Source: Halanaerobium kushneri
GTDB taxonomy: Bacteria > Bacillota > Halanaerobiia > Halanaerobiales > Halanaerobiaceae
Direction: 5' to 3'
Length of the DNA stretch: 64,000 nt
Assembly: GCF_900156285.1 (NCBI RefSeq)
Contig: NZ_FTNC01000013.1
Coordinates: forward strand, 1 to 64,000
This document shows, one piece after another, positions 24,940 to 35,288 of the stretch. The translations under genes were made by a program, and so were the position numbers. The notes below the pieces were generated by a model. It ran no database searches. It saw only the letters and a list, made by a program, of their open reading frames with translations, and was not told the DNA's origin. The first letter of the stretch is position 1. Every line of letters begins with the position of its first letter.

Positions 24940-27577
24940 CTTTATTCACCTCATAATCCTTTTTATCTCTCCAGTTTTCCCCTGTCTGAAGATCAACCAA
25001 AAGTGGAACATCCAGTTTAGCTGCATTTTCCATTTTAGCTTTTATTAATTCTGCTGCCGGTTCTAAATCAGATTTTGCCACTTCAAATACTAATTCATCA
25101 TGTACCTGCAGTAGAATATTCAGGTTTAAATTCGCGTTTTCTAAAGCATTATAAACATCAATCATTGATTTTTTCATAATATCAGCAGCTGTCCCCTGAA
25201 CCGGTGTGTTAATTGCTGTTCTTTCAGCAAAAGAACGTCGATGATAGTTACTACTATTAATTTCTGGTATATAACGGCGGCGGCCAAACATAGTCTCCGC
25301 ATAACCACATTCTTTAACTCTTTCGATTGTCTGATCCATATACTTTTTAACTCCAGAAAATCGATTGAAATATTTATCAATATAATCCTGAGCTTCCTCA
25401 ACTGGAATATCCAGGTCCTGACTTAAACCATAAGAACTCATTCCATAGGCTATACCAAAATTGATAACTTTTGCATGTCGGCGAAGATTGGGAGAAACTT
25501 CTTCTGGTTCTACCTCAAAAACCTCACTTGCCGTTTCGGTATGAATATCAGCACCGCTATTAAAAGCTTCTTTAAGTTTTTTATCACCACTCAAATGAGC
25601 AAAAACTCTCAACTCAATCTGAGAATAATCTACCGCCAGCAGTAACATATCTTTCTCCGAAGGTATAAAGGCCTTTCTAATTTCTCTACCTTCTTCAGTT
25701 CTGATTGGTATATTCTGCAAATTAGGATCTGTACTACTTAAACGACCGGTAGCAGTTACCATCTGATTAAAAGAAGTATGGATTTTTTCTGTTTCCTGAT
25801 TAATGAGTGGTGGTAGGGAATCGACATAGGTTGATTTTAATTTTGATAACTCTCTGTATTCTGAAATAAGTGGAATAATCTCATGTTTTCCTTCCAGTTT
25901 CTCTAAGACACTGGCATTAGTTGAATAACCAGTTTTTGTTCTTTTGATAACTGGCAAACCCAATTTTTCAAATAAAATTTCTCCCAGCTGTTTGGGGGAA
26001 TTCAAATTAAACTCTTCACCAGCAAGTTGATGTGCTTTTTCGGTTATAATATCAAGTCTTTCGCCAAGTTTTTCTGAAAGATTATTTAGCCAGTCTCGAT
26101 CAACTTTAACACCATTATATTCCATCCGAGCCAGAACTTTAATTAAAGGTAATTCGATCTCATTATACAATTTAAGCAGCTCATCTTTTTCTAATTTTGG
26201 CATTAATTTATCTCTTAAATCAAAAAGCCTGGAGATTTCGATTAGCAGCTTCTCTTGCTCTTTAATTTCTTCAAAACTAATTGTTAATTCCTGACTTAAT
26301 ACTTGCTCCAGCTCAGGCAGAGATGAGGATGGCTGCAGTAAATAATAGGCAAGCAGTGGCTCAAAACTAATATTCAAAATCTCTAGCTCATGTTTTAATA
26401 AAGCAAGAGATGCTTCTTTAGCATCAATGATTAGTTTTGCAATCTCTTTTGCTGACAGAATATCCTCTATCAGAGGATCTATTTCTTTATCTTCAACCGG
26501 ATAGGAATAAATTTCACTTTCAGATTTTAAAGCAAAGTAGATTGCTTCAATTTTACCCTGAATTGCTTTGGTATTTTTTTTCAATTTAACCGCTACCGCA
26601 ATTTCTCCTGCCTTAACTGCTTTTTCTTGTAATTCTTTTAATGATCTTTGATTTAAAGTAATAATTTCTAAATCTGAAAATTCAACTGCTTCTTTAAAGT
26701 CAAAACGATCTAGCAGAGAAGTAAAACCGAGTTTTTCAAACTGTTCAGCAGCTTCCTTATCATCATAAGAATCCAGGCGGCATTTATCAAAATTAATCTC
26801 TACAGGAACATCGCGCTTAATTTTACCCAGTCTGTAACTCATCCTGGCCTGATCTGCATATTTTCGCAGATTCTCTTTTCTCTTTTTACCTGAAACCTGA
26901 TCAATATTAGCGAGAATTTCTTCCATAGAGCCAAATTCTTTTAATAGTTTTAAAGCAGTTTTTTTGCCAATGCCAGGAACTCCAGGAATATTGTCAGAAC
27001 TGTCACCCATCAAACCTTTGCGGTCTATTAATTTTTCTGGTGGTAGTTCATATTTTTCCATTACTTTTTCCAAATCAAATTTAACTAAATCGGAAATACC
27101 TTTCCGGGTATACAAAATATTTACATTATCTGAAACCAGCTGCAAGGCATCTCTATCGCCTGTAACAATATAAACCATATATCCTTCTTCGGCCGCCTCT
27201 TTTGAAAGTGTTCCCAGTAAATCATCTGCTTCAAAACCTTCTTTAGCGAGCATTGGTATTTTTAATTTTTCGATTGTCTGCTGTAAAAGAGGAATCTGTG
27301 GCACCAGTTCTTCTGGCATTTTTTTTCTGGTCCCTTTGTAATCCTCATATTCTTCGTGTCTGAACGTTGGTGCTTTTTTATCAAAAGTAATAATCATTCG
27401 GTCCGGATTCCATTCATCAGTAAGACTAAATAGCATTCTTACAAAACCAAAAACCGCGTTAGTATATTCTCCCTCATCATTGGTCAGTAATGGTAGTGCA
27501 TAAAAAGCACGGTGGGTCAAACTGTGCCCATCCAGTAAAAAAAGTGTTTTTTTCTCCTTGTTTTCTTTATTTGCCAA
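24932..27577 (-). CDS. polA: DNA polymerase I
   Basis: A repair and Okazaki-fragment polymerase of 881 residues. The 5'-3' exonuclease domain occupies about residues 10-270 (FDKKAPTFRHEEY, GDRDALQL, GLMGDSSDNIPGVPGIG). The central 3'-5' exonuclease domain is degenerate: where DTETTS-type catalytic residues belong it reads IAVAVKLKKN, so proofreading is probably lost, as in Bacillus PolA. The polymerase domain has DYSQIELRVFAHLSGD (motif A), RRHAKVINFGIAYGMSSYG (motif B) and LQVHDELVFE (motif C). The TTG at 27577 has AGGAG at the right distance (9 nt). The ATG 9 bases upstream touches the ribosome site, so it is less likely. Confidence 0.94.
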   Translation of the reverse strand: MANKENKEKKTLFLLDGHSLTHRAFYALPLLTNDEGEYTNAVFGFVRMLFSLTDEWNPDRMIITFDKKAPTFRHEEYEDYKGTRKKMPEELVPQIPLLQQTIEKLKIPMLAKEGFEADDLLGTLSKEAAEEGYMVYIVTGDRDALQLVSDNVNILYTRKGISDLVKFDLEKVMEKYELPPEKLIDRKGLMGDSSDNIPGVPGIGKKTALKLLKEFGSMEEILANIDQVSGKKRKENLRKYADQARMSYRLGKIKRDVPVEINFDKCRLDSYDDKEAAEQFEKLGFTSLLDRFDFKEAVEFSDLEIITLNQRSLKELQEKAVKAGEIAVAVKLKKNTKAIQGKIEAIYFALKSESEIYSYPVEDKEIDPLIEDILSAKEIAKLIIDAKEASLALLKHELEILNISFEPLLAYYLLQPSSSLPELEQVLSQELTISFEEIKEQEKLLIEISRLFDLRDKLMPKLEKDELLKLYNEIELPLIKVLARMEYNGVKVDRDWLNNLSEKLGERLDIITEKAHQLAGEEFNLNSPKQLGEILFEKLGLPVIKRTKTGYSTNASVLEKLEGKHEIIPLISEYRELSKLKSTYVDSLPPLINQETEKIHTSFNQMVTATGRLSSTDPNLQNIPIRTEEGREIRKAFIPSEKDMLLLAVDYSQIELRVFAHLSGDKKLKEAFNSGADIHTETASEVFEVEPEEVSPNLRRHAKVINFGIAYGMSSYGLSQDLDIPVEEAQDYIDKYFNRFSGVKKYMDQTIERVKECGYAETMFGRRRYIPEINSSNYHRRSFAERTAINTPVQGTAADIMKKSMIDVYNALENANLNLNILLQVHDELVFEVAKSDLEPAAELIKAKMENAAKLDVPLLVDLQTGENWRDKKDYEVNKDA

Positions 27578-27621
27578 AAATATCATCTCCTAATTAAACA
27601 TCTATTTAAACTGATTTTTGA

Positions 27622-29022
27622 TCAATCATTTATCTTATTTTTTTGATTTAATGGTAAAATAATAATAAATTTTGTGCCTTTTCCTGTTTCACTTTCAACA
27701 TCGATATCACCACTGTAACTTTCGACAATCTGTTGCGCAATAGCTAGCCCCAGACCGGAACCCTGATTATCTTTTCGGGTTCGCGATTTATCTGCCTGAT
27801 AAAATCTATCAAAAACAAAAGGCAAATCTTCTTCCGGAATCCCCGGTCCATTATCTGCTATAGAAAAATAAAAGTTATTGGAGTCAACCCTATCAATTTT
27901 GATTTCTATTTTACCCATCTGCGAAGTAAATTTAATTGCATTATCCAGAAAAATACGCAGCAGCTGTTTAAAGAGATTCTGATCTCCATAAAACTCAATT
28001 TTGGCTTCTTCAATAAATTTTAACTTAACTTCCTTTTCCACCAGCTCAAACTCTTTAATTATTTCCTCAATCAGACTATTAAATTCAAAAAGTTTTTCCT
28101 CTTTTTTTAGTTCACTATCATCACCGCGAGCTAAAAGAAGTAAATTTTCCATTAACTGTTTCATATTAACTGTTTCTTTTTTAATAGCCTCAATTGCTTC
28201 ATCCCTAACATCTTCTCTCTCTTTACCCCAGCGATCAAGTAAATCAACATAACCTTTTATTACAGAAATAGGTGTCCTGAGTTCATGAGAAGCATCAGAA
28301 ACAAATTGTTTCTGTCTCTGAAAAGATTTTTCCAGACGATCAAGCATCGAATTAAATGTCAGAGCAAGTTTTTTTAGCTCATCATCAGGCCCACTAACCT
28401 CCAGCCGACGTCCTAAATCACTGGAACTAATTTCTCTAGCTGTCTCAGTAATTTTGTTAATTGGTGACAGCATTTTCTTAGTAGTAAAATAACCTAAAAA
28501 AACCGAAATTAAAGCTCCAATTCCAGCTGCAATAGTCAAAACAATGATTAAAAAATCCAGAAAGTTTTTTTCAAAAGTAATATCCCTAACTACCTGAAGA
28601 TAACCTCTTGAAAAGACAAAATTATTCATTGGTATTGTTTTAACTGTAAGCATTTTTGAACCAGAACGAAATTCTTCAATTTTGGCACTGATTGGTATAT
28701 CCATATCTTCCAAATATTTAGATTGAGCATTAACCTGTCCATCTTTATCAAGTACTCTAAAAAAAATATTTTCCTCACTACGACTTATCTGCTGCAGAAG
28801 ATCGGTATCAAAAAAATTAACTGGATCTCCAATACCAGAAAACTGCGAAAGAACAAGCTCAGTAGTATTATTGATACTTCTTTTAATATTATCATCAATA
28901 AAACTGGACAGAAAAAAGTAAATTGAAAGATTAATTAAGAAAATTAGCATCATAAACATAAAAGCATATAATATTGTGATCTTCCAGGAAATTTTACTTT
29001 TTTTACTCACAAAATCAAACAT
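27622..29022 (-). CDS. Sensor histidine kinase (two membrane segments, HAMP)
   Basis: A 466-residue membrane kinase with TM1 at about residues 14-36, an extracytoplasmic sensor of about 120 residues, TM2 at about 156-178, HAMP, then HisKA with the phosphorylated His in FVSDASHELRTPISVIKGY (about 241-259). The catalytic ATPase domain has N-box DNAIKFTS, G1 DNGPGIP, and G2 GSGLGLAI. It overlaps the response regulator gene by 8 bp. Lying just downstream of an HtrA-type protease gene, it resembles CssS-like envelope-stress sensors (inference). Confidence 0.93.
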   Translation of the reverse strand: MFDFVSKKSKISWKITILYAFMFMMLIFLINLSIYFFLSSFIDDNIKRSINNTTELVLSQFSGIGDPVNFFDTDLLQQISRSEENIFFRVLDKDGQVNAQSKYLEDMDIPISAKIEEFRSGSKMLTVKTIPMNNFVFSRGYLQVVRDITFEKNFLDFLIIVLTIAAGIGALISVFLGYFTTKKMLSPINKITETAREISSSDLGRRLEVSGPDDELKKLALTFNSMLDRLEKSFQRQKQFVSDASHELRTPISVIKGYVDLLDRWGKEREDVRDEAIEAIKKETVNMKQLMENLLLLARGDDSELKKEEKLFEFNSLIEEIIKEFELVEKEVKLKFIEEAKIEFYGDQNLFKQLLRIFLDNAIKFTSQMGKIEIKIDRVDSNNFYFSIADNGPGIPEEDLPFVFDRFYQADKSRTRKDNQGSGLGLAIAQQIVESYSGDIDVESETGKGTKFIIILPLNQKNKIND

Positions 29023-29713
29023 ACTTATCTGACCTCAAAACATAGCCAACCCCGCGAACAGTATGGATTAACTTTTGCTCAAAAGGATCATCTATTTTAC
29101 TGCGTAAATAACGAATATATACATCAACTATATTGGTTTCTCCCGTATAATCATAGCCCCAGACATTATTTAATAATTTATCTCTACTGACTACAATACC
29201 TTCGTTTTTGACTAAGTAAACTAAAAGATCATATTCTTTTTTCGTTAATTCTATTTCTTCTCCAGCTCTTTTTACTACATGAGCATCTAAATTTATTTCT
29301 AGATCAGCAGTCTTAAGAGTATTATCTGATTCAACATTACCCTCATCTCTTCTTAGATGGGCACGAATTCTAGCCAGCAGTTCTTCAATTTCAAAAGGTT
29401 TTGTTAAATAATCATCTGCTCCTATATCAAGACCTTCTACTTTATCATCCAGCTCAGATTTAGCAGTCAGCATAATTATCGGAATATCCGAAAATTCCCT
29501 AATTCTACTGCAAACTTCAAAACCATCAAGCCCGGGCAGCATGATATCCAATAATAGCAGATCATAATCATCTTCTTTAAGTTTATTAATTCCATCATAA
29601 CCATTATCAAATTTTTTAACCTGATAACCCTCATGCTCAAGTTCCAATTCTACAAAACGAGCAATCTGGACATCATCTTCAATTAACAGTATTTTTTTCT
29701 GCAATTTACTCAC
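29015..29713 (-). CDS. OmpR/PhoB-family response regulator
   Basis: A 232-residue regulator. The receiver domain (residues 1-120) has the acidic pair in LLIEDDVQIA, the phospho-acceptor Asp in LLLLDIMLPGLDG (about residue 55), and the Lys in YLTKPFEIEEL (about 106). The C-terminal winged helix shows LTKKEYDLLVYLV and VWGYDYTGETNIVDVYIRYL (about 193-212). It is the cognate regulator of the kinase that follows with an 8-bp overlap. A CssR-like role over the neighbouring protease gene is plausible. Confidence 0.94.
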   Translation of the reverse strand: MSKLQKKILLIEDDVQIARFVELELEHEGYQVKKFDNGYDGINKLKEDDYDLLLLDIMLPGLDGFEVCSRIREFSDIPIIMLTAKSELDDKVEGLDIGADDYLTKPFEIEELLARIRAHLRRDEGNVESDNTLKTADLEINLDAHVVKRAGEEIELTKKEYDLLVYLVKNEGIVVSRDKLLNNVWGYDYTGETNIVDVYIRYLRSKIDDPFEQKLIHTVRGVGYVLRSDKYV

Positions 29714-29771
29714 CCCTCTTATTATATCAATAAAATAATAAAATTTAAAATCTATTATTATAATTTACTAA

Positions 29772-29797
29772 ATCCCGGACCAGATAAGGCCCGGGAT
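29772..29797 (-). terminator. Terminator of the HtrA-like protease gene
   Basis: ATCCCGG...CCGGGAT stem extended by CC/GG pairs, followed on the minus strand by a short weak T-run (TTTAGT). Partial read-through into the two-component genes is possible. Confidence 0.6.
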
Positions 29798-29832
29798 CAT
29801 TCTGAAAAGTATAATCCAATTTAGATATTTAA

Positions 29833-30975
29833 TTAAACATCATTAGGCTTATCACCAATTCGGCCAAAGAGAATTTTGCTCTGACCATTTCTAATTACTT
29901 TAAACATAATCTTATCTCCAACTTCTTTTTTGGTAATAATGTCACTGACATCCGAAGTTGAATTAACCTGTTTTTGGTCTATCTCTGTAATGATATCATA
30001 AGTCTGGATACCAGCTTTTTCTGCCGGACTATCCTTATAAACTTCAATAACTACTACACCTTTTTGATCCTCTAAACCAAAGTATTCCTGTACTTCTTTA
30101 GTGATTTCGCTAAAGGCAATTCCAACCCATGGTCTTGTTACTTCGCCAGTTTTCTGTAATTCTGTAACAATATCTTTTATTTCATTCACAGGAATTGCAA
30201 AACCAATTCCCTGTCCTGCTGCTGAAACAGCAGTGTTAATACCAATTACCTTACCCTGATTATTTAGAAGTGGTCCTCCACTATTACCTGGATTAATAGC
30301 TGCATCAAGCTGAATTAAATTCTGATAAGTTCTAACCTGACGATCATCTGTTGGTATTTGAATAGGTCTTCCCAGGGCACTAATTACTCCGACTGTAACT
30401 GTATGCTCAAAACCTAATGGATTACCAATTGCAATTGCCCAGTCTCCGGGATGTAATTTATCAGAATCCCCCATTTCTAAAGGACTTAATTCCTGATCAA
30501 TTTTTGAAGTATCAACCTTTAGTATTGCCAGGTCCAGACTAAAATCAGACCAGGCTACCTCTGCCGGAATGGGATCTTCAACTCCATTGATTGCAATCTC
30601 TATTTTATCAGCTCCATCAATTACATGCTGGTTTGTCACTATATATCCATCTTTTGATACTATAAAACCTGAACCAAAACCTTTTCTTTCACGAGGCTGC
30701 TGTTCTGGCGCCTGAAAACGATCACCAAAAAAGAACCTGAAATATGGGTCATTAAACATTTCAGGCAGCTGCTGGCCCCCTGAACTCTTAATTGTTGAAG
30801 TGACTTTTACGACTCCATTATCTGCATTCTGAGCAATATTAGCAAAATAGTTAGTTGCATAAATATTTTCACTTTCCCCATTTTGAGCCAGTACAGCAGG
30901 AGCAGCAGATATTACTAATGATAAGACAATAAGAGCCAACAATGATTTCTTTAATAAATTATTCTTTATTTTCAT
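29833..30975 (-). CDS. HtrA/DegP-type serine protease with PDZ domain
   Basis: A 380-residue secreted or membrane-tethered quality-control protease. Signal/anchor residues are 1-31 (SLLALIVLSLVISAAPAVLA). The trypsin-like domain has the catalytic His in IVTNQHVIDGAD, Asp in SDFSLDLAILKV, and Ser in NPGNSGGPLLN. One PDZ domain follows (about 290-380; GVVVIEVYKDSPAEKAGIQ). It cleaves misfolded envelope proteins. The start was set at the ATG (MKIKNN) because AAAGGA is 11 nt upstream; an earlier ATG at 30987 overlaps that site. It sits just upstream of a two-component system, as in the Bacillus cssRS-htr arrangement. Confidence 0.93.
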   Translation of the reverse strand: MKIKNNLLKKSLLALIVLSLVISAAPAVLAQNGESENIYATNYFANIAQNADNGVVKVTSTIKSSGGQQLPEMFNDPYFRFFFGDRFQAPEQQPRERKGFGSGFIVSKDGYIVTNQHVIDGADKIEIAINGVEDPIPAEVAWSDFSLDLAILKVDTSKIDQELSPLEMGDSDKLHPGDWAIAIGNPLGFEHTVTVGVISALGRPIQIPTDDRQVRTYQNLIQLDAAINPGNSGGPLLNNQGKVIGINTAVSAAGQGIGFAIPVNEIKDIVTELQKTGEVTRPWVGIAFSEITKEVQEYFGLEDQKGVVVIEVYKDSPAEKAGIQTYDIITEIDQKQVNSTSDVSDIITKKEVGDKIMFKVIRNGQSKILFGRIGDKPNDV

Positions 30976-31026
30976 CACTAACACCATCCTTTTAAAATTT
31001 GATTTAATTAAAAATACTCAAAACAA

Positions 31027-31058
31027 TTATTATCCCCCGTTTAAACGGGGAATAATAA
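31027..31058 (-). terminator. Long hairpin in the gpmA-htrA gap
   Basis: TTATTATCCCCCGTTT is followed directly by AAACGGGGAATAATAA, with 15 of 16 pairs matched. On the minus strand TTGTTTTGAG follows. A TATAAT on the minus strand at 31184-31189 could be the -10 of htrA, which would place this hairpin in the htrA leader. Alternatively it ends gpmA transcription. Confidence 0.55.
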
Positions 31059-31243
31059 AACACCTTAAGGAGGGAATTTATTTCTGCTTTGAGTTTTAGC
31101 TTTTTAGCCAGACTTTAAAATTAAATATTAACATGATATTACTGATCAATCCAATTTAAAGTAAGGCTTTATTTCAGCTTACAATTATAATATAGCAGAG
31201 ATAAATTAAAGAATAATTAAGCCAAAATTAAATTTAGATTAAA

Positions 31244-31984
31244 TTACTTTTTGGCCTGATTTTTAACTTTATTCATTTCTTTTTCTATTTCTTCCTGATC
31301 ACCAAGATAATATTTATCTAAAACATTCATCTCCTGATCAAACTCATAAACTAATGGTCTTCCGGTCGGAATATTGACAGATGGTATATCCTGATCAGAA
31401 ATTCCATCCAGATGTTTTACTAAAGCCCGCAGACTGTTGCCGTGAGCAGAAATAATTATTTTTTTACCTTCTTTCATTCTGGGCACTATTTCATCTTCCC
31501 AGTAAGGCATTACTCTCTCAATAGTCATTTTTAAGCTTTCTGCAGTTGGTAATTGTTCATCACTAAGTTCAGCATATTTTTCCTCATGGCCCGGATAACG
31601 TTCGTCATTTTTATCTAAAGCGGGTGGAGGAGTGTCAAAACTTCTCCGCCAGATATGAACCTGTTCTGCCCCTTCCTTTTCTGCAGTCTCAGCTTTATTC
31701 AGCCCCTGTAAAGCACCATAGTGACGTTCATTTAATTTCCAGGATTTAATTACCGGTATCCAGTGCAAATCCATAATATCCAGAATAATATTTAAAGTTT
31801 TAGTTGCTCTTTTTAAATAAGAAGTGTAGGCTAGATCAAAGGTAAAACCCTCTTTTTTTAATAGTTGACCTGCCTCTTCCGCCTCCTTTACTCCCTGTTC
31901 ACTTAAATCTACATCTGTCCAACCTGTAAATTTATTGGCCAGATTCCATTTGCTTTCCCCATGACGAACCAGTACAATTTTCAT
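31244..31984 (-). CDS. gpmA: 2,3-bisphosphoglycerate-dependent phosphoglycerate mutase
   Basis: A 246-residue glycolytic enzyme that interconverts 3- and 2-phosphoglycerate. The phosphohistidine motif is [10 protein letters not shown] (about residues 4-13), followed by [27 protein letters not shown] holds the active-site Glu/Arg region, and [14 protein letters not shown] the second histidine (about residue 182). Length and motifs fit GpmA and not the cofactor-independent enzyme. The ATG at 31984 has AAAGGGTG upstream; a TTG one codon earlier is less likely. Confidence 0.95.
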   Translation of the reverse strand: MKIVLVRHGESKWNLANKFTGWTDVDLSEQGVKEAEEAGQLLKKEGFTFDLAYTSYLKRATKTLNIILDIMDLHWIPVIKSWKLNERHYGALQGLNKAETAEKEGAEQVHIWRRSFDTPPPALDKNDERYPGHEEKYAELSDEQLPTAESLKMTIERVMPYWEDEIVPRMKEGKKIIISAHGNSLRALVKHLDGISDQDIPSVNIPTGRPLVYEFDQEMNVLDKYYLGDQEEIEKEMNKVKNQAKK

Positions 31985-32090
31985 CAAATCACCCTTTCAT
32001 ATTTTAAAGTTTATATTTATTAGCATTATTTATCCTAATTATTATTATAACATTTTAATCCAAAAAGTAGATATTAATTAATTTACAAAT

Positions 32091-35000
32091 TTAAACATCA
32101 ACAAAACTAACTGTTATTTCCCATTCCGAATTAAGTTCGGCTGTGAGCAGCTGCTTATACTTTTTAAGCTGTTCCGGATTGCGATAACTACCACTTTTAT
32201 AGTCGATTATTTTAATTTTCTTCTCTGCTCTGTCAACCAGCAGTCTGTCTATTCGATAATGTTTTTCTTCAGCTATATCTTTTTCTTTTAATAAATACTC
32301 ATTAAAAATCTGATACTTTTTTGAAAAAATATCCGGATTATCTGCAATAAAGATTTGAGCTTTCTTTATTACAGCTTTAATCTTTTCTTCCCCCAGCAGA
32401 TTTCCATACTTACTTTTAAGCAGTCTGCGGGCAGAAATTTTTTCTTTCTCACTATTATACTTAATATTTTCCAGATAATAATGGAGAGCCAGGCCTTTTA
32501 GTTTCTTTGCTGAAATTTTCAAACTGCTGCTCTGCTTTTTAAAATAGGCATATTTTTCTTCATTTTCCTCACTTCTAGGCTCGTGTTTTTTCTGCTTTAA
32601 ATATTTATTGAGAGGGTTCAACTTATGCTTTCCACTTGAATTATCTTCTTCAATCTGCAGTGGCTCTCCAACCGATTCCTGCTCTAAAAGATCAGTTAAT
32701 TTGTCTCCCGCAACCGCATTTAAAAGCATCTTTTCATAATAATCATAACTGCTGCCAGCCCACATCAAATCCTGAGCAGGCTTTATTTTTCGAGGTGCTT
32801 CTATATATAAATGCAGATCCTTTTCTGCCCTACTCAGGGCAACATAAAGGTTATTAATTTCTTCCATTTCTGCTTTCTTTTCTGCCTTTTCCTTAAAATC
32901 ATAATCAAGCCAGTCTAAAATAGCAAGGTACTGGTCCTGGATAAACAAATAATCATTTAACTTTTCATATTTCTGATCAAAATCAAGATAAAAATTTATG
33001 CCACCACTGCTCATTCCACTTCTGCGGCCTGGATTCCAATAATAATACTCTGCAGGCAGCGAAAGTCCTTTTGCTTGATGGATAGTCATTAAGCTAACTG
33101 CATCTTTATTTTCTACCTTCTGCTGTTTTAATTCCTCACTCTCTCTATTTTCAGCTAAATAATTAAGCAGCTCTTTTAAAGAAGAAAAAGAATTTAGAAT
33201 TTCGAAAAATGAATAAAGATTTTTTAAGCTAAGACTATTATCTGCTGCAAGCCCAAGCAGCTCTGTCTGTTGATAAAGATAGTTTATAATTTCCTGATAA
33301 TCTCCATCAATTAGTTTTTTAATTTTTTTGAAGGTTTTTATTAAATTATTCATTTTATTTTCCGGCAGCTGCTTATCGTTTGTATACAGCAGCTTAAACT
33401 CCTGCTTTAATTCAATTTTTTGCCTGGAGGTGAAATAGTCTTTTAAAAGTTTCTGTTTTTTTAAAATTAATTTTAGAATCTGATTATCAATTTTGACCAG
33501 ATCACTGCGCAAAAACTTAAGCAGGGAATAAAAATCTCTGTAAGCTGCAAAATATAAAAAATCATAAACTGCTTTCGGCAAGGCTGCCGCAAGCAGTGAA
33601 TTTCTATTTTCCAAAATGTAGGGCACTCCCTCTTTTTCCAGACTTTCTGCAATGGTATTTAATTCATTTGAGGTACGGGCCAGCACACTAACCTGACCAT
33701 AATCAGCAGCATATTTTGCTTTAATATCTGCTGCTATCTCAGCCGGGAGATTTTCTTTAATTTTACTGTTTAAGTCTTCTATCTCCCTCTGTTTTTCTGC
33801 CCCCAGACTCTCAAAGGTTTTGGTATCAGTATTATAAAAAGCAGAACTGCCACCATAAATCACCTTAGTTAAACCTGAGTCCTTAGAATTAGCCTCAACC
33901 GGGTGATACTCCCAATCGACTTCTGATTGTTCAAAAAAATTATTTAAAAGCTTAATTATATTCTGATCACTCCGGTAACAGCACTCCAGCCTTTCGGTTT
34001 CAGCTTCTATAATCTCCTCCAGAGAGGCAAATAACTTCTTCTCTCCCCCCCGCCATCCGTAAATAGACTGTTTTTCATCTCCAACAGCAATAAAATCACT
34101 GGCCTTTTTAATCAGCGGTCTTAAAATTTTCCACTGAAGAATACTGGTGTCCTGAAACTCATCAATAAAAAGAGCCTTATATTCTCCCCCCAGCAAATCC
34201 AGCAGATAACTGCTTGCCTGACCAACTTTAATCAGGCCAATTTTTTCAGATTTTAAATACTTAAAAGTATAATTACTGATATCAGAATGAGTAAATTTAC
34301 CTGTTTTAAATTTGAGCTGTTCGTAAATATCCAGAACCAGGCTGGCAAAATTAATAATTTCTTTTTCGGCCGGAATTACCTCCTGATTGTAAACTTCTGC
34401 AGCCAGTTTTTCTCTAAACAATTGATATTCATATTCTAATTTTTCTTTTAAATCTGCAGTTTTTTGCGCCCTTAATTTATTTCCACTCCAGTAGCTGTTG
34501 TTTAATAAATAGTTTCTTTTCTGGTAAAGAAAATTCTTTTTTTTCGTTCTTGAATTAAGTTCAGGGTACTGTTCAAAAAATGGAAGACCGGCTTTGACAA
34601 AATAGGATGAAGAAAATTCTTCTCCTCGTAATTTAGCAACTTCTTTAAGAGTCTGGTAGCTCTCTTCAAATAAGTCAGATATCTCTGCCTGTGGTAATTT
34701 TTCTTTTAACTTTAAATCTGATGATTCTAAAAGCATAAATTTCCAGGCGTTGTCAACAATATCTCTAATAAATTTCAAATAAGGCTCCAGATTCCGGGCA
34801 CTGTTGGCTTCTAAAAAACTCTGCATACTCTCATAGTAATCCTGATTATTCAATATTATTTTTAATAACTCTTCTATAATCTCCTGATTCTGGCTGTCAT
34901 CTATAATCTGGTAGTTATAGAGAGAAAGATAGGGGGCAATTCCTCTATTAAAAATTTGATTTGTAAAAGCATCAATGGTAAATATTTTTATATCCTCATC

Positions 35001-35288
35001 ATTCAAAATCATTTTACGATAAATTATTTCAAGTTTCTCCGGCTCAACTTCAAGCTCCGGATAAATATCTTTAAGTGAATTGATTATATTTTTCTTTTCC
35101 GGGCCCTCAGTAATTATAGCCCGCAAATGGTCCAGAATTCTATTTTTAATTTCTGCAGTTGCTTTTTTAGTAAAAGTCATAACAATAATTTCCGAAAAAT
35201 CTATCCCATTTAAAAGTGCAGCCAGATATTCCAGAGACAGTCTGTACGTTTTACCTGTCCCGGCACTGGCTTTAATTACTTTTTTCAT
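32091..35288 (-). CDS. addA: AddA-like ATP-dependent helicase/nuclease subunit (UvrD family plus PD-(D/E)XK nuclease)
   Basis: A 1065-residue subunit of a RecBCD/AddAB-type complex that processes double-strand breaks. Superfamily 1 motifs: Walker A KASAGTGKTYRLS (about 6-18), MTFTKKATAEIK (Ia), LFIDEFQDTS (II), GDEKQSIYGWRGG (III), SLMTIHQAKGLSLP (V), LYVALSRAEKDL (VI). A C-terminal PD-(D/E)XK nuclease shows YRIDRLLVDRAEKKIKIIDY with KSG. It is somewhat shorter than Bacillus AddA (about 1230). It overlaps the addB-like gene by 17 bp. Whether it recognises a Chi site is unknown. Confidence 0.87.
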   Translation of the reverse strand: MKKVIKASAGTGKTYRLSLEYLAALLNGIDFSEIIVMTFTKKATAEIKNRILDHLRAIITEGPEKKNIINSLKDIYPELEVEPEKLEIIYRKMILNDEDIKIFTIDAFTNQIFNRGIAPYLSLYNYQIIDDSQNQEIIEELLKIILNNQDYYESMQSFLEANSARNLEPYLKFIRDIVDNAWKFMLLESSDLKLKEKLPQAEISDLFEESYQTLKEVAKLRGEEFSSSYFVKAGLPFFEQYPELNSRTKKKNFLYQKRNYLLNNSYWSGNKLRAQKTADLKEKLEYEYQLFREKLAAEVYNQEVIPAEKEIINFASLVLDIYEQLKFKTGKFTHSDISNYTFKYLKSEKIGLIKVGQASSYLLDLLGGEYKALFIDEFQDTSILQWKILRPLIKKASDFIAVGDEKQSIYGWRGGEKKLFASLEEIIEAETERLECCYRSDQNIIKLLNNFFEQSEVDWEYHPVEANSKDSGLTKVIYGGSSAFYNTDTKTFESLGAEKQREIEDLNSKIKENLPAEIAADIKAKYAADYGQVSVLARTSNELNTIAESLEKEGVPYILENRNSLLAAALPKAVYDFLYFAAYRDFYSLLKFLRSDLVKIDNQILKLILKKQKLLKDYFTSRQKIELKQEFKLLYTNDKQLPENKMNNLIKTFKKIKKLIDGDYQEIINYLYQQTELLGLAADNSLSLKNLYSFFEILNSFSSLKELLNYLAENRESEELKQQKVENKDAVSLMTIHQAKGLSLPAEYYYWNPGRRSGMSSGGINFYLDFDQKYEKLNDYLFIQDQYLAILDWLDYDFKEKAEKKAEMEEINNLYVALSRAEKDLHLYIEAPRKIKPAQDLMWAGSSYDYYEKMLLNAVAGDKLTDLLEQESVGEPLQIEEDNSSGKHKLNPLNKYLKQKKHEPRSEENEEKYAYFKKQSSSLKISAKKLKGLALHYYLENIKYNSEKEKISARRLLKSKYGNLLGEEKIKAVIKKAQIFIADNPDIFSKKYQIFNEYLLKEKDIAEEKHYRIDRLLVDRAEKKIKIIDYKSGSYRNPEQLKKYKQLLTAELNSEWEITVSFVDV

